Below, piece by piece: positions 18,416-29,079 of a stretch of 64,000 nucleotides of DNA. Numbering within the stretch: position 1 is the stretch's first letter; the number at the start of each line of letters is the position of its first letter. The stretch is taken from the NCBI GenBank assembly GCA_021819085.1, contig JAKASJ010000002.1, forward strand, positions 118,672 to 182,671, in the 5' to 3' direction. Below the pieces are notes generated by a model. That model was not told where the DNA came from and searched no databases. It saw only the letters and a list, made by a program, of their open reading frames with translations. This DNA comes from Pseudomonadota bacterium. GTDB taxonomy: Bacteria; Pseudomonadota; Gammaproteobacteria; Acidiferrobacterales; UBA6901. Position numbers and translations under genes: made by a program.

Positions 18416-19593
18416 ACCGGTAGTGAATCGATAAGCTCGCGGTAGCGCGCGACAGTAGCGGTCCAGTCGCATGTCGACCGGACGTGATCCCGGCCGCGTT
18501 CGGCCAGCTGTCGCCGCAGGTTGGGGTCGCCCAGCAGCGCAAGAATCTTCTCGGCGAGTTTTTCCGGATCATTTTCTGGCACCGTCGTCCCGGTTATCCC
18601 GTCGATGACCAGGTTCCGGATTCCCGGTATGTCGGTCGCGATGACGGGGCACTCACATGCAAGCGCCTCGGCCAGCGTCAATCCGAAGCCTTCGGACAGG
18701 GACGGTGAAATGAACAGGGTTGCCTTCCGGTAAAGTTGTGGCAGGCGGACATTTGTCATGGCGCCGAGAAATTGAACGTTGTCGAGCACCCCGCACCGGC
18801 GTGCCAGCTCTTTCAGGCGATGCTCCTCGGGTCCGGATCCGACAATCTGCAGCTTGACCCCCGGATACCGCTGCGCGACGGCTGTCAGCGCGCGGATGAG
18901 CACGGCTACCCCCTTGCTGGCCACCAGTCTTCCGACAAACAGCAGGGTCCCGGAATCTCGTTGCACTGCGGGGTCGGGCGTGAACAGCGCAGCCGCGTCG
19001 ATTCCCATGGGGATCACATGTATTTTCGATGTATCGCCGCCCGATGCGCTGGCTGCGTCGAGCAGTGCGGTGCTTACTACGGTCATGGCATCGGCCTTTT
19101 TCATCACCCAGCGCTTGAGAGCGGAGAAAGTCGCACCGGCCAGCCCGTGAATATCGCTGCCGTGCGAGGTGCACAACAGGACCGGGGACGGACGCAAAAA
19201 GGTGCGAATCAGCCCGCCGATGACGCCCTGGGGAATCAGCCAATGGGCGTGCATGAGATCTATGTTTTCCCGCCGGACGATCCTAACAGCGGAAATCAGC
19301 TGGGCCAGAAGGAAAAGAGGAACGAGCGCATAGGCAAACGGATTGCGCTTCAGGTTCGTCAAGATACCGCCGCCATAGGCCAGTACCTCCGCCCGGACGA
19401 AGCAATACCGAAAGCGCTCGACCCGGAGTCCATTGAGAGCTTCTCTTTCCTGTGCGCCGCCGGTGTGGGGTGCCAGGATGAAAATTTCATAATGGTCCGC
19501 CAATCTTCGGCAAAGTTCGAAGACGAAAGGCGGTTGATTGTCGCCGGCCCATCGCGGGAAGGTGCTTGTCAATACAAGCAGCCGCTTTCGCAT
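18412..19593 (-). CDS. GT4-family glycosyltransferase (GT-B fold)
   Basis: A 393-residue protein with the two-Rossmann layout: acceptor domain (FPRWAGDNQPPFVFELCRRL, MHAHWLIPQGVIGG) and donor domain (LLFVGRLVASKGVAVLIRAL, LQIVGSGPEEHRLKEL) with the retaining GT4 signature SPSLSEGFGLTLAEALACE (E-x7-E). It transfers a nucleotide-sugar to a lipid-linked or surface glycan in the cytoplasm. The specific sugar cannot be read from the sequence. Ten bases downstream of the GT2 gene in the same direction. Confidence 0.9.
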   Translation of the reverse strand: MRKRLLVLTSTFPRWAGDNQPPFVFELCRRLADHYEIFILAPHTGGAQEREALNGLRVERFRYCFVRAEVLAYGGGILTNLKRNPFAYALVPLFLLAQLISAVRIVRRENIDLMHAHWLIPQGVIGGLIRTFLRPSPVLLCTSHGSDIHGLAGATFSALKRWVMKKADAMTVVSTALLDAASASGGDTSKIHVIPMGIDAAALFTPDPAVQRDSGTLLFVGRLVASKGVAVLIRALTAVAQRYPGVKLQIVGSGPEEHRLKELARRCGVLDNVQFLGAMTNVRLPQLYRKATLFISPSLSEGFGLTLAEALACECPVIATDIPGIRNLVIDGITGTTVPENDPEKLAEKILALLGDPNLRRQLAERGRDHVRSTCDWTATVARYRELIDSLPV

Positions 19594-19602
19594 AGACCCG
19601 AA

Positions 19603-20463
19603 TCAGTCCTCGCTGTTCCTGTAGTTCAAGGAGGTGATCTGTTCGGAGACCAGTCCGATGAGAAAAACCAGCACCGATGTGATGAACAGCAGAGCGGACA
19701 TGTTGGTGAAGCGGTGTACAGTGATAAATGTGTAGAGATAATACGAAAGCCCGGTGAGGAAAAACAGCAGACTGACGGGCAGGAACAGCTTCAGAGGCGA
19801 ATAAAGCGTGCCGATCTTGAATATGATGAGCAGGAACCTCATGCCATCGCGGATCGGTCGCACATGGCTCCTGCCCACTCGTTTTGCAGCGGCGATGGGG
19901 ACATAGGCGACACTGTATCCTGCACGGAAAAAGCTCATTGTTATGGTAGTGGGATAGGAAAATCCGTTTGGAAGCAAGTACAGGAATTTGTGGAACTTCT
20001 CCGCTTTTACCGCGCGAAACCCGGATGTCAAGTCCTGGACCGTCTGCCCTGTCATCCACGTCGCAAGCCGGTTGTAGAACCGGTTCGCCACGGCCCGATG
20101 CAGGCTCGCTTGGGAGTTGCTGCTGCGGGCCCCGACCACCATGTCATAGCCTTCGTCGATCTTTGCGAGCAGGCGGTCGATGTCCTGCGGCTGGTGCTGA
20201 CCGTCGGCATCCATGAAAACCAGGATTTCCCCTTGCGCGGCCCGTGCGCCCTGCTTTATGGCGGCGCCGTTTCCGATGCTGTAGGGAAGGGAAATGACCT
20301 TGACCGTGTGCGACCGGCAGAGATCCGCCGTGTTATCGTCAGATCCATCGTCGACGATCACGATTTCGGCATTCACATACCGCTGCCTCAGTACAGGCAG
20401 AAGCTTCGCCAGCGCGCCGGCCTCATTCTTTGCCGGCAACACGATGCTGAGTTTTGGGTCCAT
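19603..20463 (-). CDS. GT2-family membrane glycosyltransferase
   Basis: A 286-residue protein from ATG 20463. The N-terminal GT-A domain shows IVLPAKNEAGALAKLLPVL, VDDGSDDNTADL and the metal-binding DADGQH, as in dolichyl/undecaprenyl-phosphate sugar transferases. The C-terminal third has two membrane helices (LFLPVSLLFFLTGLSYYLY, LLFITSVLVFLIGLV). It probably makes a polyprenyl-phosphate sugar, the donor used by GT-C enzymes such as the next gene upstream. Confidence 0.88.
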   Translation of the reverse strand: MDPKLSIVLPAKNEAGALAKLLPVLRQRYVNAEIVIVDDGSDDNTADLCRSHTVKVISLPYSIGNGAAIKQGARAAQGEILVFMDADGQHQPQDIDRLLAKIDEGYDMVVGARSSNSQASLHRAVANRFYNRLATWMTGQTVQDLTSGFRAVKAEKFHKFLYLLPNGFSYPTTITMSFFRAGYSVAYVPIAAAKRVGRSHVRPIRDGMRFLLIIFKIGTLYSPLKLFLPVSLLFFLTGLSYYLYTFITVHRFTNMSALLFITSVLVFLIGLVSEQITSLNYRNSED

Positions 20464-20530
20464 GGGCTGCTTAAATATCCTTGTCAACGGTCATTTTTCG
20501 GTTTGCAAATAAGGCTCCCAGCGCCGGACC

Positions 20531-22510
20531 CTATCCCGGTGTTTTCGGCTGGCTCGGCATTCTGAGCTGGGCCCTGAGCCATGCAACCTGGTTGGGGAAC
20601 TCGCCGGCCGAATTGACTGCCTCCAGGGCCCGGAACTGCCGGCGTGCTTCGTCGTAGCGATGCATCACCAGCAGCAGCTTGATCAGATTTATATGGTATT
20701 GGGCAATGCCGGGATCCGTCCGTACGGCGGCTTCGAAGTAGCGCCTGGCTTGCTCCGCGTTATGATACTGGTTGACCAGGAACGTACCGTAAAGCGTGAG
20801 CAGGTCGGCGTATGGCTGCTTGGTCTTGCGTACCCAGGGATTCCTCATCGCTGCCTCGAACACCGAGGCTACTTGCCGTCTGCTGATCAAGCATTTGGCC
20901 TCACGACATTTCGCGAACTTTGGCAGGCTGAATTTCTCGAACTCCCCTAGGCTCGATATCGTGCTGGACGAGATGGGGTAATGCAGCAGCTTGTCCCTGA
21001 TCTCGGTCAGCAGCGACGGATCCAACGGAGTGCCAAGTCTGCTCTCCAAGAAGATCAGCCCGACGTCGGACATGATGCCAGACGTGTCCAGTGCCCTGGA
21101 CTTCTCGAGGTAGGCATAGGCCTGGCGCGTGAATTGCGGATGGCCGGCCAGGACGAGGTTACTGTAGATCCGCCCGGCATTATAGTTCGCCCGGATAGAG
21201 TCCGGATGGTGGGCAGCCTCGTATACCTCCTGGTCTAAGTTGTTGTCCCATTGCCCAGCGCGCACGAAAGTGATGCCGAAGTAAATACCGACGAACAGTA
21301 CCGCACTGATGCGGCGAAGAGGAAGCGTTTTCGTACTATATGCCGGATTCAGCAGCAGATAGAAGAAGGCCAGAAGGATCCCGAAATCGGCGAGGTAGTT
21401 GCGGTGTTCAAACGCGATTTCGAGCGGCAGGAAGGTCGATTCCAGCACGTGACCCGCGAAGAACCAGAGAATCCCGAGGCCGACGATGGGCCTCATTCTG
21501 GTCAGAAAAATGCCCGACAGAAAGAGCGCAATGACCGCGATCACCGAAGGCAGGGTGCTGAGCGGGTGTAGCCAGCCCTGGGACACGGCTATGTCATCAT
21601 GAAACAGGGCAAACTGCCCGAGTGAGGGAGTGATTATGAGCTTCAGATAGAACAGCAGCACCCGCGCCTCGGTGAGCAGGCGTTCCTCCATGTTGAATGT
21701 GCGCACTGCGTAACCGGCCAGGAAGCGCTGTGGGTCTTCGATGAGCCAGACGAGGCAGCCGATAGCCGGGAGCAGCAGTCCGGCAATGAAAAATCCCGCG
21801 ATTTTCCGGTCCAGCCGGCCCGACTGATTGCGGAACCTGAAAATCGATATTTCGATGACAAACATGTACAGCGGCAGGAGCGCGCCATTTTCCTTGGCGA
21901 GCATGGCAAGCGGGCCGAATACGCACAGGCCGATCAGGATCAGGTGCGCACCTGGCCTGGAATGCCAGGTGCGCATCCGTCCCCAGACGTAGAAACACAG
22001 GCCGCAGACCATGAAGAATGCGGCTAGACTTGTCATGCGCTGAACGATGTATAAAACCGCGGTGAGATTGAGTGGATGCAGCAGCCATGCAGCGGCAGCG
22101 GCAAGCGAAATGAAGTAGACGTTCGCGGGCGTCAGCTGCGGTTGATGGATGCGTCGGTACGCGTCCAACACCAGATTTGCCAGAATGAACAGCCCAATAC
22201 CATTGAACAGATGGATCAGCAGATTGACGACCTTGAAGGAAAACGGCTTGGGTCCGAAAAAATAATAGTTAAGGGCAAAGGTCAGCATGCTGAGGGCGCG
22301 CGTCTGTATTCCGGAGCCTGTGGAAAACATTGCAGCGCGAACAGAACTGACGTCAAGTTTGGTGATGTGGACTTCCCGGTTGGCTACGATATTGGGGATA
22401 TCATCGAAGATGAAGCCGCCCGACAAGCCCCGGTAGTAGGCGATCCAGGTCAAACACAGTACAACGAACAACAAGGCCGTTCGCGTTAAAGGGGAGAGTC
22501 TTGCCTGCAT
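20531..22510 (-). CDS. GT-C (O-mannosyltransferase/TMTC-like) membrane protein with TPR tail
   Basis: A 659-residue protein. About 430 residues hold ten or more membrane segments with an early acidic motif (GGFIFDDIPNIVANREVH) as in GT-C and TMTC-like glycosyltransferases that use polyprenyl-phosphate sugars. The C-terminal part is soluble with TPR-like helices (FLVNQYHNAEQARRYFEAAV, LLLVMHRYDEARRQFRALEA). Adjacent GT2 and GT4 genes and two downstream pilins suggest protein or pilin glycosylation as one possibility; this is inference. Confidence 0.75.
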   Translation of the reverse strand: MQARLSPLTRTALLFVVLCLTWIAYYRGLSGGFIFDDIPNIVANREVHITKLDVSSVRAAMFSTGSGIQTRALSMLTFALNYYFFGPKPFSFKVVNLLIHLFNGIGLFILANLVLDAYRRIHQPQLTPANVYFISLAAAAAWLLHPLNLTAVLYIVQRMTSLAAFFMVCGLCFYVWGRMRTWHSRPGAHLILIGLCVFGPLAMLAKENGALLPLYMFVIEISIFRFRNQSGRLDRKIAGFFIAGLLLPAIGCLVWLIEDPQRFLAGYAVRTFNMEERLLTEARVLLFYLKLIITPSLGQFALFHDDIAVSQGWLHPLSTLPSVIAVIALFLSGIFLTRMRPIVGLGILWFFAGHVLESTFLPLEIAFEHRNYLADFGILLAFFYLLLNPAYSTKTLPLRRISAVLFVGIYFGITFVRAGQWDNNLDQEVYEAAHHPDSIRANYNAGRIYSNLVLAGHPQFTRQAYAYLEKSRALDTSGIMSDVGLIFLESRLGTPLDPSLLTEIRDKLLHYPISSSTISSLGEFEKFSLPKFAKCREAKCLISRRQVASVFEAAMRNPWVRKTKQPYADLLTLYGTFLVNQYHNAEQARRYFEAAVRTDPGIAQYHINLIKLLLVMHRYDEARRQFRALEAVNSAGEFPNQVAWLRAQLRMPSQPKTPG

Positions 22511-22700
22511 GAGCCCTTAAGATCCGTACTTCGGTTATCGTGCCCCGGGAGTGACATACCCGATGTCAATGGACATTGAGAGTAGAGTATTTTGGTGTCA
22601 GCAAAGGCCGACGCATTGCCTCGTGTCGGATCCAGGATCTCCGATGCCTAAAGCATAGCTGTCGCGTGGGGTTCGTCCAGTAGGCCGACGAAACGGCCCT

Positions 22701-22719
22701 CGCCCGAGCCGGGCGTTTT
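22701..22719 (+). terminator. short rho-independent terminator
   Basis: CGCCCG (22701-22706) and CGGGCG (22710-22715) form a 6-bp stem with AGC loop, followed by TTTT. It reads rightward and no intact gene precedes it, so it is probably left over from a lost gene. Confidence 0.5.
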
Positions 22720-22754
22720 GCTCCGAGATGGCAATTCTGGAAGGCCGCACCTTA

Positions 22755-24032
22755 GTGCTTATTTTCATAAGTACGATAACGTATATGAATGTTGCAAACA
22801 ACCATTTCGCGTGGCATGTTGGAAGACACGGAGGTTCCTGTATGCCAAGAACAAGCCCACATCTTATCGTCTTGTCTCGACACGAGGCCCGGGAACTGTC
22901 CCGACGTGCGGCAAAATATACGTTACCGTATTATCAGGTGATACGGGCCAAGATGATTCTCCTCGCCGCCGATGGCTTGAGCAATGACGAGATTGCCTCG
23001 GGCCTGCATACCCGCCGGGAAATCGTGAGCTTGTGGCGAAAGCGTTTCTTCGAGGAACGCCTGACGGGTCTGGAGGATCACCCCCGTCCCGGTCGCCCCC
23101 GGACTTTTTCCCCAGACGTGGTCGTCCAGATCAAGGCGCTGGCCTGTGAGCCACTGGCTTCGCACCACCTGCCGCTGTCGCGCTTCAGTGTCGCCGAAGT
23201 GGCCCGCCATGCCCGGCAGTCGGGCGTGGTCGCCACCCTCAGCGACAGCACCGTCTGGCGCTGGCTCCATGAGGATGCGATCCGGCCCTGGCAGCACCGC
23301 TGCTGGATCTTTCCCCGCGATCCGCAGTTTGCGGTCAAGGCGGGACGGATCCTGGACCTCTATGAGCGGATCTGGAAGGGTAAGGCCCTGCGCCACGATG
23401 GGTTCGTGCTCTCTACCGACGAGAAAACGAGCATCCAGGCGCGGGTTCGTAAACACCCCAGCCTGCCCACCCAGCCGGGGACGTCCATGCGGCGTCGAGC
23501 ATGAATACCATCGCGGCGGCGCCTGGGCCTACTTGGCCGCCCTCGATGTGCATCGCGCCAAGGTGTTTGGCCGTTGTGAGCGCCGAAGCGGTATCGCCCC
23601 ATTCGAGCGGCTGGTTGACCAAGTCATGCGGCACCCACCGTACAATAAGGCCCGCCGGGTTTTCTGGATCATGGACGATGGCTGCTCTCATCGCGGTACA
23701 CAATGCGTCGCCCGACTCCAGGAGAAATATCCGCGGCTGGTTCCTGTCCATGGCCCTGTGCATGCCAGCTGGCTCAATCAGATCGAGATCTGCTTCTCCA
23801 TTGTGCAGCGCAAGGCGCTCAGCCCCAATGACTCCTCCCCGCTGGCAGCGGTTGAGGAACGACTGTTGGCCTTCCAAGCTCACTATGAAGCGATCGCCCA
23901 GCTCTTCGAGTGGAAATTCATTCGTCGCGACCTTGCCGCGCTGCTTAAGAAGATCAGATCGCCTTCCGATCCCCGGGCACAACTCGCGGCATGAGCTGAG
24001 AATACGTGTGTGGACTTATGGACCAGAGTACT
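22755..24032 (+). mobile_element. IS630-family insertion sequence, inactivated
   Basis: About 1.28 kb flanked by TA dinucleotides (22753-22754 and 24033-24034), as expected for IS630-family insertion into TA. The ends are imperfect inverted repeats: left GTGCTTATTTTCATAAGT, right (complement) AGTACTCTGGTCCATAAGT, with a second matching block ACGTAT inside. The transposase frame is broken. The right end abuts the stop codon of a pilin gene. Exact ends are my estimate from the repeats. Confidence 0.75.
22842..23994 (+). pseudogene. IS630-family transposase, frameshifted
   Basis: From ATG 22842 (GGAGG 8 bases upstream) the first frame encodes the helix-turn-helix region (LAADGLSNDEIASGLHTRRE, GLEDHPRPGRPRTFSPDVV) and the first catalytic Asp (FVLSTDEKTSIQAR) up to PTQPGTSMR, then runs into a stop at 23502-23504. 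The family sequence resumes in the next frame as VEHEYHRGGAWAYLAALDVH, with the second Asp (FWIMDDGCSHRG) and Glu (HASWLNQIEICFSIVQRKAL). One extra base near 23490-23494 explains the shift. Programmed frameshifting is possible but no slippery run is visible, so a mutation is likelier. Confidence 0.85.
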
Positions 24033-24529
24033 TAGCGGCAGACGGCCGGAAGGTATTCAGCCGGCACGGTCGTACCGCCGGCCGTGTTGTCGTCCGTCTT
24101 GCCTCCGACCGCCACTATGGTATTGCCGCAGGCCCAGAACAGTTGGCCCCCCGGCACGGTGGCCGGCTTCAGTGTCAGCACGTTGTGGGCCCCATCCACA
24201 TTACCGCCAATATTGGCGGCGTTGTAGGTGATTGTGATGACTCCGGTTGTGCCAGCCACCGCGACGCTTGTGACGTATTTGCCGGTAATGCTGGTTGGTG
24301 CGGGAAGCTCATAACTTTGGTTGCCCCCCGCCGGTAAGGGTCCGTCCTTGACCTGATAGGCTTCCTCTACGGTGGTCTGTGCCGCATCCGCCAGACTGAG
24401 CCCTTCAGTGATCTTCGACCGGATGACGTCGTCTCTGTACGCCGGAATTGCGATAGCGGCGAGGATGCCAATGATCGCCACGACGATCATCAGTTCAATC
24501 AAGGTAAATCCTCGCGCTCGCCGTATCAT
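24032..24529 (-). CDS. type IV pilin (PilA-like), copy 2
   Basis: A 165-residue type IVa pilin: short basic leader, cleavage at [21 protein letters not shown], then a globular domain with [19 protein letters not shown] and a C-terminal disulfide pair (WACGN and the Cys near the end). It is a paralogue of the adjacent upstream pilin (copy 1). Its stop codon sits exactly at the IS630 boundary: TA is the target duplication and the last A belongs to the insertion sequence. The protein ends in CR where copy 1 ends in CRP, suggesting the insertion trimmed the C-terminus by about one residue. Confidence 0.92.
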   Translation of the reverse strand: MIRRARGFTLIELMIVVAIIGILAAIAIPAYRDDVIRSKITEGLSLADAAQTTVEEAYQVKDGPLPAGGNQSYELPAPTSITGKYVTSVAVAGTTGVITITYNAANIGGNVDGAHNVLTLKPATVPGGQLFWACGNTIVAVGGKTDDNTAGGTTVPAEYLPAVCR

Positions 24530-24557
24530 GGATTGGCCTGAGCCGGACCCCAGAAGT

Positions 24558-24585
24558 GGAAATGCCCCGCGTGCGGGGCATTTCC
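24558..24585. terminator. perfect 13-bp hairpin between the two pilin genes
   Basis: Arms 24558-24570 (GGAAATGCCCCGC) and 24573-24585 pair perfectly around a 2-base loop centre. It lies 25 bases downstream of pilin copy 1. No T-run follows in the leftward direction, so it may attenuate or stabilise copy 1 mRNA rather than fully terminate. Confidence 0.6.
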
Positions 24586-24610
24586 GAAAATAACTTAGGT
24601 TCAGTCTACA

Positions 24611-25120
24611 TTACGGCCGGCAGTTTGCTGGCAAATACTTGGCGGGGACAGTGGTTCCGGCCACGTTCGGGTTCGCTACACCATTCAGAGAAGGCATATA
24701 GCCGCACATCCATGCGACGCTTCCGTTGGTGGTAACCGGAGTGAGCTCCAATACGTTATGACCCGCGGTTACCCCGCCACCCACGGTAGCCGAGTTATAG
24801 GTGATAACTATGGGCGAGCCCCCGTCGGTGACACCAACGCTCACGACGTATTGTCCAACAATGCTCGTAGCCAGCGGCAAACCGAAGCTGTTGGCGTTGG
24901 AATTATTGCCGATATTACCCGTCGTACCCATATGGCCGAGGGACTGGAAGGTCTCGGCGACCGCCGTTTCAGCCGAGTCTGCCAGGCTCAGACCCTCTGT
25001 CACTTTTGCCCGCACAATGTAGTCCTGATAGGCCGGTATCGCGATGGCGGCGAGGATGCCGATGATCGCTACGACGATCATCAACTCGATCAGAGTAAAG
25101 CCCCTTTGCAGTTTATTCAT
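24611..25120 (-). CDS. type IV pilin (PilA-like), copy 1
   Basis: A 169-residue type IVa pilin with cleavage site [21 protein letters not shown] and [20 protein letters not shown], and a C-terminal Cys pair (MCGYMPS and ANCRP). It is probably the major pilin: it is nearest the candidate promoter and next to PilR-PilS, which in pseudomonads and relatives drives pilA from a sigma-54 promoter. Copies 1 and 2 share the N-terminal helix and overall domain plan but differ strongly in the globular part. Confidence 0.93.
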   Translation of the reverse strand: MNKLQRGFTLIELMIVVAIIGILAAIAIPAYQDYIVRAKVTEGLSLADSAETAVAETFQSLGHMGTTGNIGNNSNANSFGLPLATSIVGQYVVSVGVTDGGSPIVITYNSATVGGGVTAGHNVLELTPVTTNGSVAWMCGYMPSLNGVANPNVAGTTVPAKYLPANCRP

Positions 25121-25606
25121 AAAACCTCCAGTTCAAGTTTTTCTTTCGGCCGTCGCTCCGGGAAAAAACCAGCCCAGCGTTTACTCCAGCCGTGCTTGCA
25201 TGGCGCCCTGGCGTTCTCTTTAGCTATGCCACCGGGCCGATGCTTTCCCGGACCTCCGACCCACCAAGAATAAGTAGCAGACGATCGACGCAACGTCAAA
25301 ATGCTCATTTCCTGTGACTCGCCGTGCCACTTCTTTCGGAGAGATAAGGTGCATAATTCATACCACCCATCCCGGGTTTGCCGTGGATACAGGCCTGTCG
25401 CGGATTTTCCTTGATGAACAAGGTTTTGCTTGCGCCAACGGGGTTGGCTATTTTCAGCACCTCCGGTTTTGTCCAAGCTTTGGGTGCGCCGTACCGCGGC
25501 AGTGAGTGACGCTTTTCGTCGATGTGGTTGATAACGGGTTCGGGTATTGACCGACCAGTGGTACAAAGCGGAAGGCGACCGGCATCCGCACGTTTGCGGT
25601 GCACGT
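25121..25606. other. long intergenic region upstream of the pilins
   Basis: About 490 bases between pilin copy 1 and the end of pilR. No convincing gene is visible on either strand. It should contain the pilin promoter and the terminator of pilSR, though no T-tailed hairpin is obvious. The only promoter-like match noticed is listed at 25350-25365. Confidence 0.5.
25350..25365 (-). promoter_or_regulatory. candidate sigma-54 promoter for the pilin genes
   Basis: On the minus strand the 16 bases read TGGTATGAATTATGCA, matching the -24/-12 consensus TGGCACG-N4-TTGCA at the invariant GG and GC with correct spacing and three mismatches elsewhere. It points at pilin copy 1 but would leave a leader of over 200 bases. 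The neighbouring PilR is a sigma-54 activator, which makes such a promoter expected. Confidence 0.35.
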
Positions 25607-26979
<1,373 letters not shown>

Positions 26980-26980
<1 letters not shown>

Positions 26981-28638
26981 TATGCCCCCATGCCGCCGCA
27001 TTCCTCGGCGCGCAGGAAGGTCACGCGGAAACGGCTGCCAATCCCGTCTCCGGGATGGTAATCCAGGCGGGCGCCGTTGCCCTCGCAAAGTTCCCGGGCA
27101 ATATACAGGCCAAGCCCGGTGCCCCGGGGCGTAGTTGTGAAGAACGGATCGAAGATATTGTCGACGATCTCCGGCGGCACGCCCGAACCCCAGTCAATGA
27201 CATCAAGGTAGGGACGACGGTCAGAATCTGCGCCGGCCCTCAGGGCGATCAGCGGCTGGCCGGTATAGGGCGGGCTGTGGCGCAGGGCGTTCTGGCACAG
27301 GTTGCCGATGACCTGGTTGAGCTGATCGGGATCCATGCATGCTTCGACGGCGCTGTGGGCGACGACCGAAACCACGTCCTTAGGTTTGCCGCTGGTTTCT
27401 GCAAACTGGTGCGCGAAGTCTCGTACCCAGGCGCTGAGGTCGAGCGCCACCGGGTTCACATGGTCGCGGCGGCTGAGCTGCATCACGTTCTCGACAATAA
27501 CATTCATGCGCCGGCTCTGGTCTTCGATGATGCGCACCAGTCGCTTTTCCTCGCCGCTCTGGCTGGACGACTCACTCAGCAGCTGGCCTGCATGGATGAT
27601 GGCGCCGAGCGGATTGCGGATCTCGTGGGCAATGCTGGCGGTAAGCCGGGCGAGCGCCGCCATCTTGAGCTGCTGGGCCTGCTGCTTGAGGATCGCCGTG
27701 TCCTCCAGAAAGACCAATACGCCGGAGTTCTGCCCCTCGCCGATCGACAGGAAGCGCGGCAGCAGGGTGTAACCGGCGCGGGTGGTGACGAGCTGCCGGC
27801 CGCGGTTGGCCGCGGACTTGCCGAGCCAGTCGACCATCTGGGTTGCCAGACTGGCCGAAATATCCGCCAGGACCGGCTTGCCGCTCAACGGCTCGCGCAG
27901 GCCGAGAAAATCGCGGGCACTCTTGTTCAGCATGTGCACTTGCCCGCCCGCGTCGCATACCAGCACGCCGGACTGCATGCGCTGTATGATGAACTCGTTT
28001 ATCTGGGACAGGTTGGCGAGATCGATGCCGCGGCGCTGCGCCAGGGCTTCGGTCGCGCGCAGCCGCTCGGCAAGGATATGGGACAGGCCGGCGGTGGCAA
28101 ACAGTCCCAGGCCAAGCAGCCCGGCCTGGGTATAGCCGTCGGTAGACCAGGTGCCGCCGGTGAGGAAGGCCCAGTTGACCTCCACGCCGATGGCGACGGT
28201 CGCGAGCGCGGCAAAAAATATCGTGAGCCGGGTCCCCAGCATGAGGCTGCTGCCACCGACGGAAACGACGAGCAGCAGGCCCAGCCCGCTGCCCAGACCC
28301 CCGCTTGCGTGCAACAGCATGGTGAGCAGGATGACGTCGAGGAAGGACAGAAGGCCGGTCTGGGTATCGAAACCCGGCCAGCGGCGCCACGAAGCGGTGA
28401 CTCCGGCCAGCATTAGCGCGGCGTAAACCAGCGCAGTCCCCAAAAAAAGCCGGGGATCGGAGTCGCCAAAGGGGGAAATGCGGACTCCGGAAAGGGCATA
28501 GACGGCCGCTGCGCAGGCTATGAACGCGCGGTAGCCATTGAAATAGCGCAGAAGCTTCCAGTTTTCCGATGCGACTACCGACTCGCTTTCTGCGGCGCTC
28601 ATCCCGGTTCCGAAGACACTGCTGTCCGTGGCTGTCAT
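26980..28638 (-). CDS. pilS: sensor histidine kinase PilS
   Basis: A 552-residue inner-membrane kinase from ATG 28638. About six N-terminal membrane helices precede a PAS-like domain (INEFIIQRMQSGVLVCDAGG), a dimerisation/phospho-acceptor H box (SIAHEIRNPLGAIIHAGQLL) and an ATPase domain with N, G1 and G2 boxes (NQVIGNLCQNALRHSPP, DWGSGVPPEIVDNIFDPFFT, RGTGLGLYIAREL). It pairs with PilR, to which it is translationally coupled. In characterised systems PilS senses pilin levels in the membrane. Confidence 0.95.
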
Positions 28639-28699
28639 TCTTGTTGGATTAGCACAGATTCCGGCAGTACGCAAAGACAGCACGCAAAGAACGGTCCAG

Positions 28700-28942
28700 T
28701 TATCGGCGCATGCCGAGGGTGGCGTGTTCGCGGCTGCAGAATGCCTGACCGTGTGCAGTTACCGCCTCGGCTTGCGGTATATAGACCCCGCAGCGAGCAC
28801 AACGCAGCATCGGCATGCTGTCCGGCGGACTTTCCTTACGGGAAGTCCGGGTGACGCGACTTCGTGGGCCGGGGTGTTTAAGCCTGTGAATGATCAGCCA
28901 GATGGCCGCAACGACCAAAACAAGGCGTAGCAGTTCCTCCAT
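28700..28942 (-). CDS. PP0621-type small membrane/zinc-ribbon protein
   Basis: An 80-residue protein: one N-terminal membrane helix (LLRLVLVVAAIWLIIHRL) and a C-terminal CARCGVYIPQAEAV...FCSREH zinc-ribbon-like motif. This arrangement occurs in a conserved uncharacterised family next to pil genes or pilS in other gammaproteobacteria. Function unknown. Confidence 0.75.
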   Translation of the reverse strand: MEELLRLVLVVAAIWLIIHRLKHPGPRSRVTRTSRKESPPDSMPMLRCARCGVYIPQAEAVTAHGQAFCSREHATLGMRR

Positions 28943-28996
28943 ACCCCACTCCCAGCTGCACCGCCCGACGCCGCAGCGCGATCTGTCCGCGCCACA

Positions 28997-29073
28997 TGGT
29001 CGGGGTGAGAGGATTCGAACCTCCGGCCCCTAGCTCCCGAAGCTAGTGCTCTACCAGGCTGAGCTACACCCCG
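28997..29073 (-). tRNA. tRNA-Pro (anticodon CGG)
   Basis: A 77-nt cloverleaf on the minus strand starting CGGGGTGTAGCTCAGCCTGG with encoded CCA. The anticodon loop TTCGGGA gives CGG. The C1 start is typical of proline tRNAs. Confidence 0.96.
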
Positions 29074-29079
29074 ATCGGT

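Noticed and set aside
18736..20565. 609-codon plus-strand open frame
   Set aside because: It runs opposite the GT4 and GT2 genes, which have clear signatures; no domain in the shadow.
22728..22841. Longer N-terminus for the IS630 transposase from ATG 22728
   Set aside because: It would start outside the left inverted repeat, and the start at 22842 has a good Shine-Dalgarno and matches the family's beginning.
23486..23500. Programmed frameshift in the IS630 transposase
   Set aside because: No slippery heptamer or downstream pseudoknot is evident; one extra base explains the change, though activity was not tested.
27055..28416. 453-codon plus-strand open frame
   Set aside because: It lies opposite pilS, which has complete kinase motifs.
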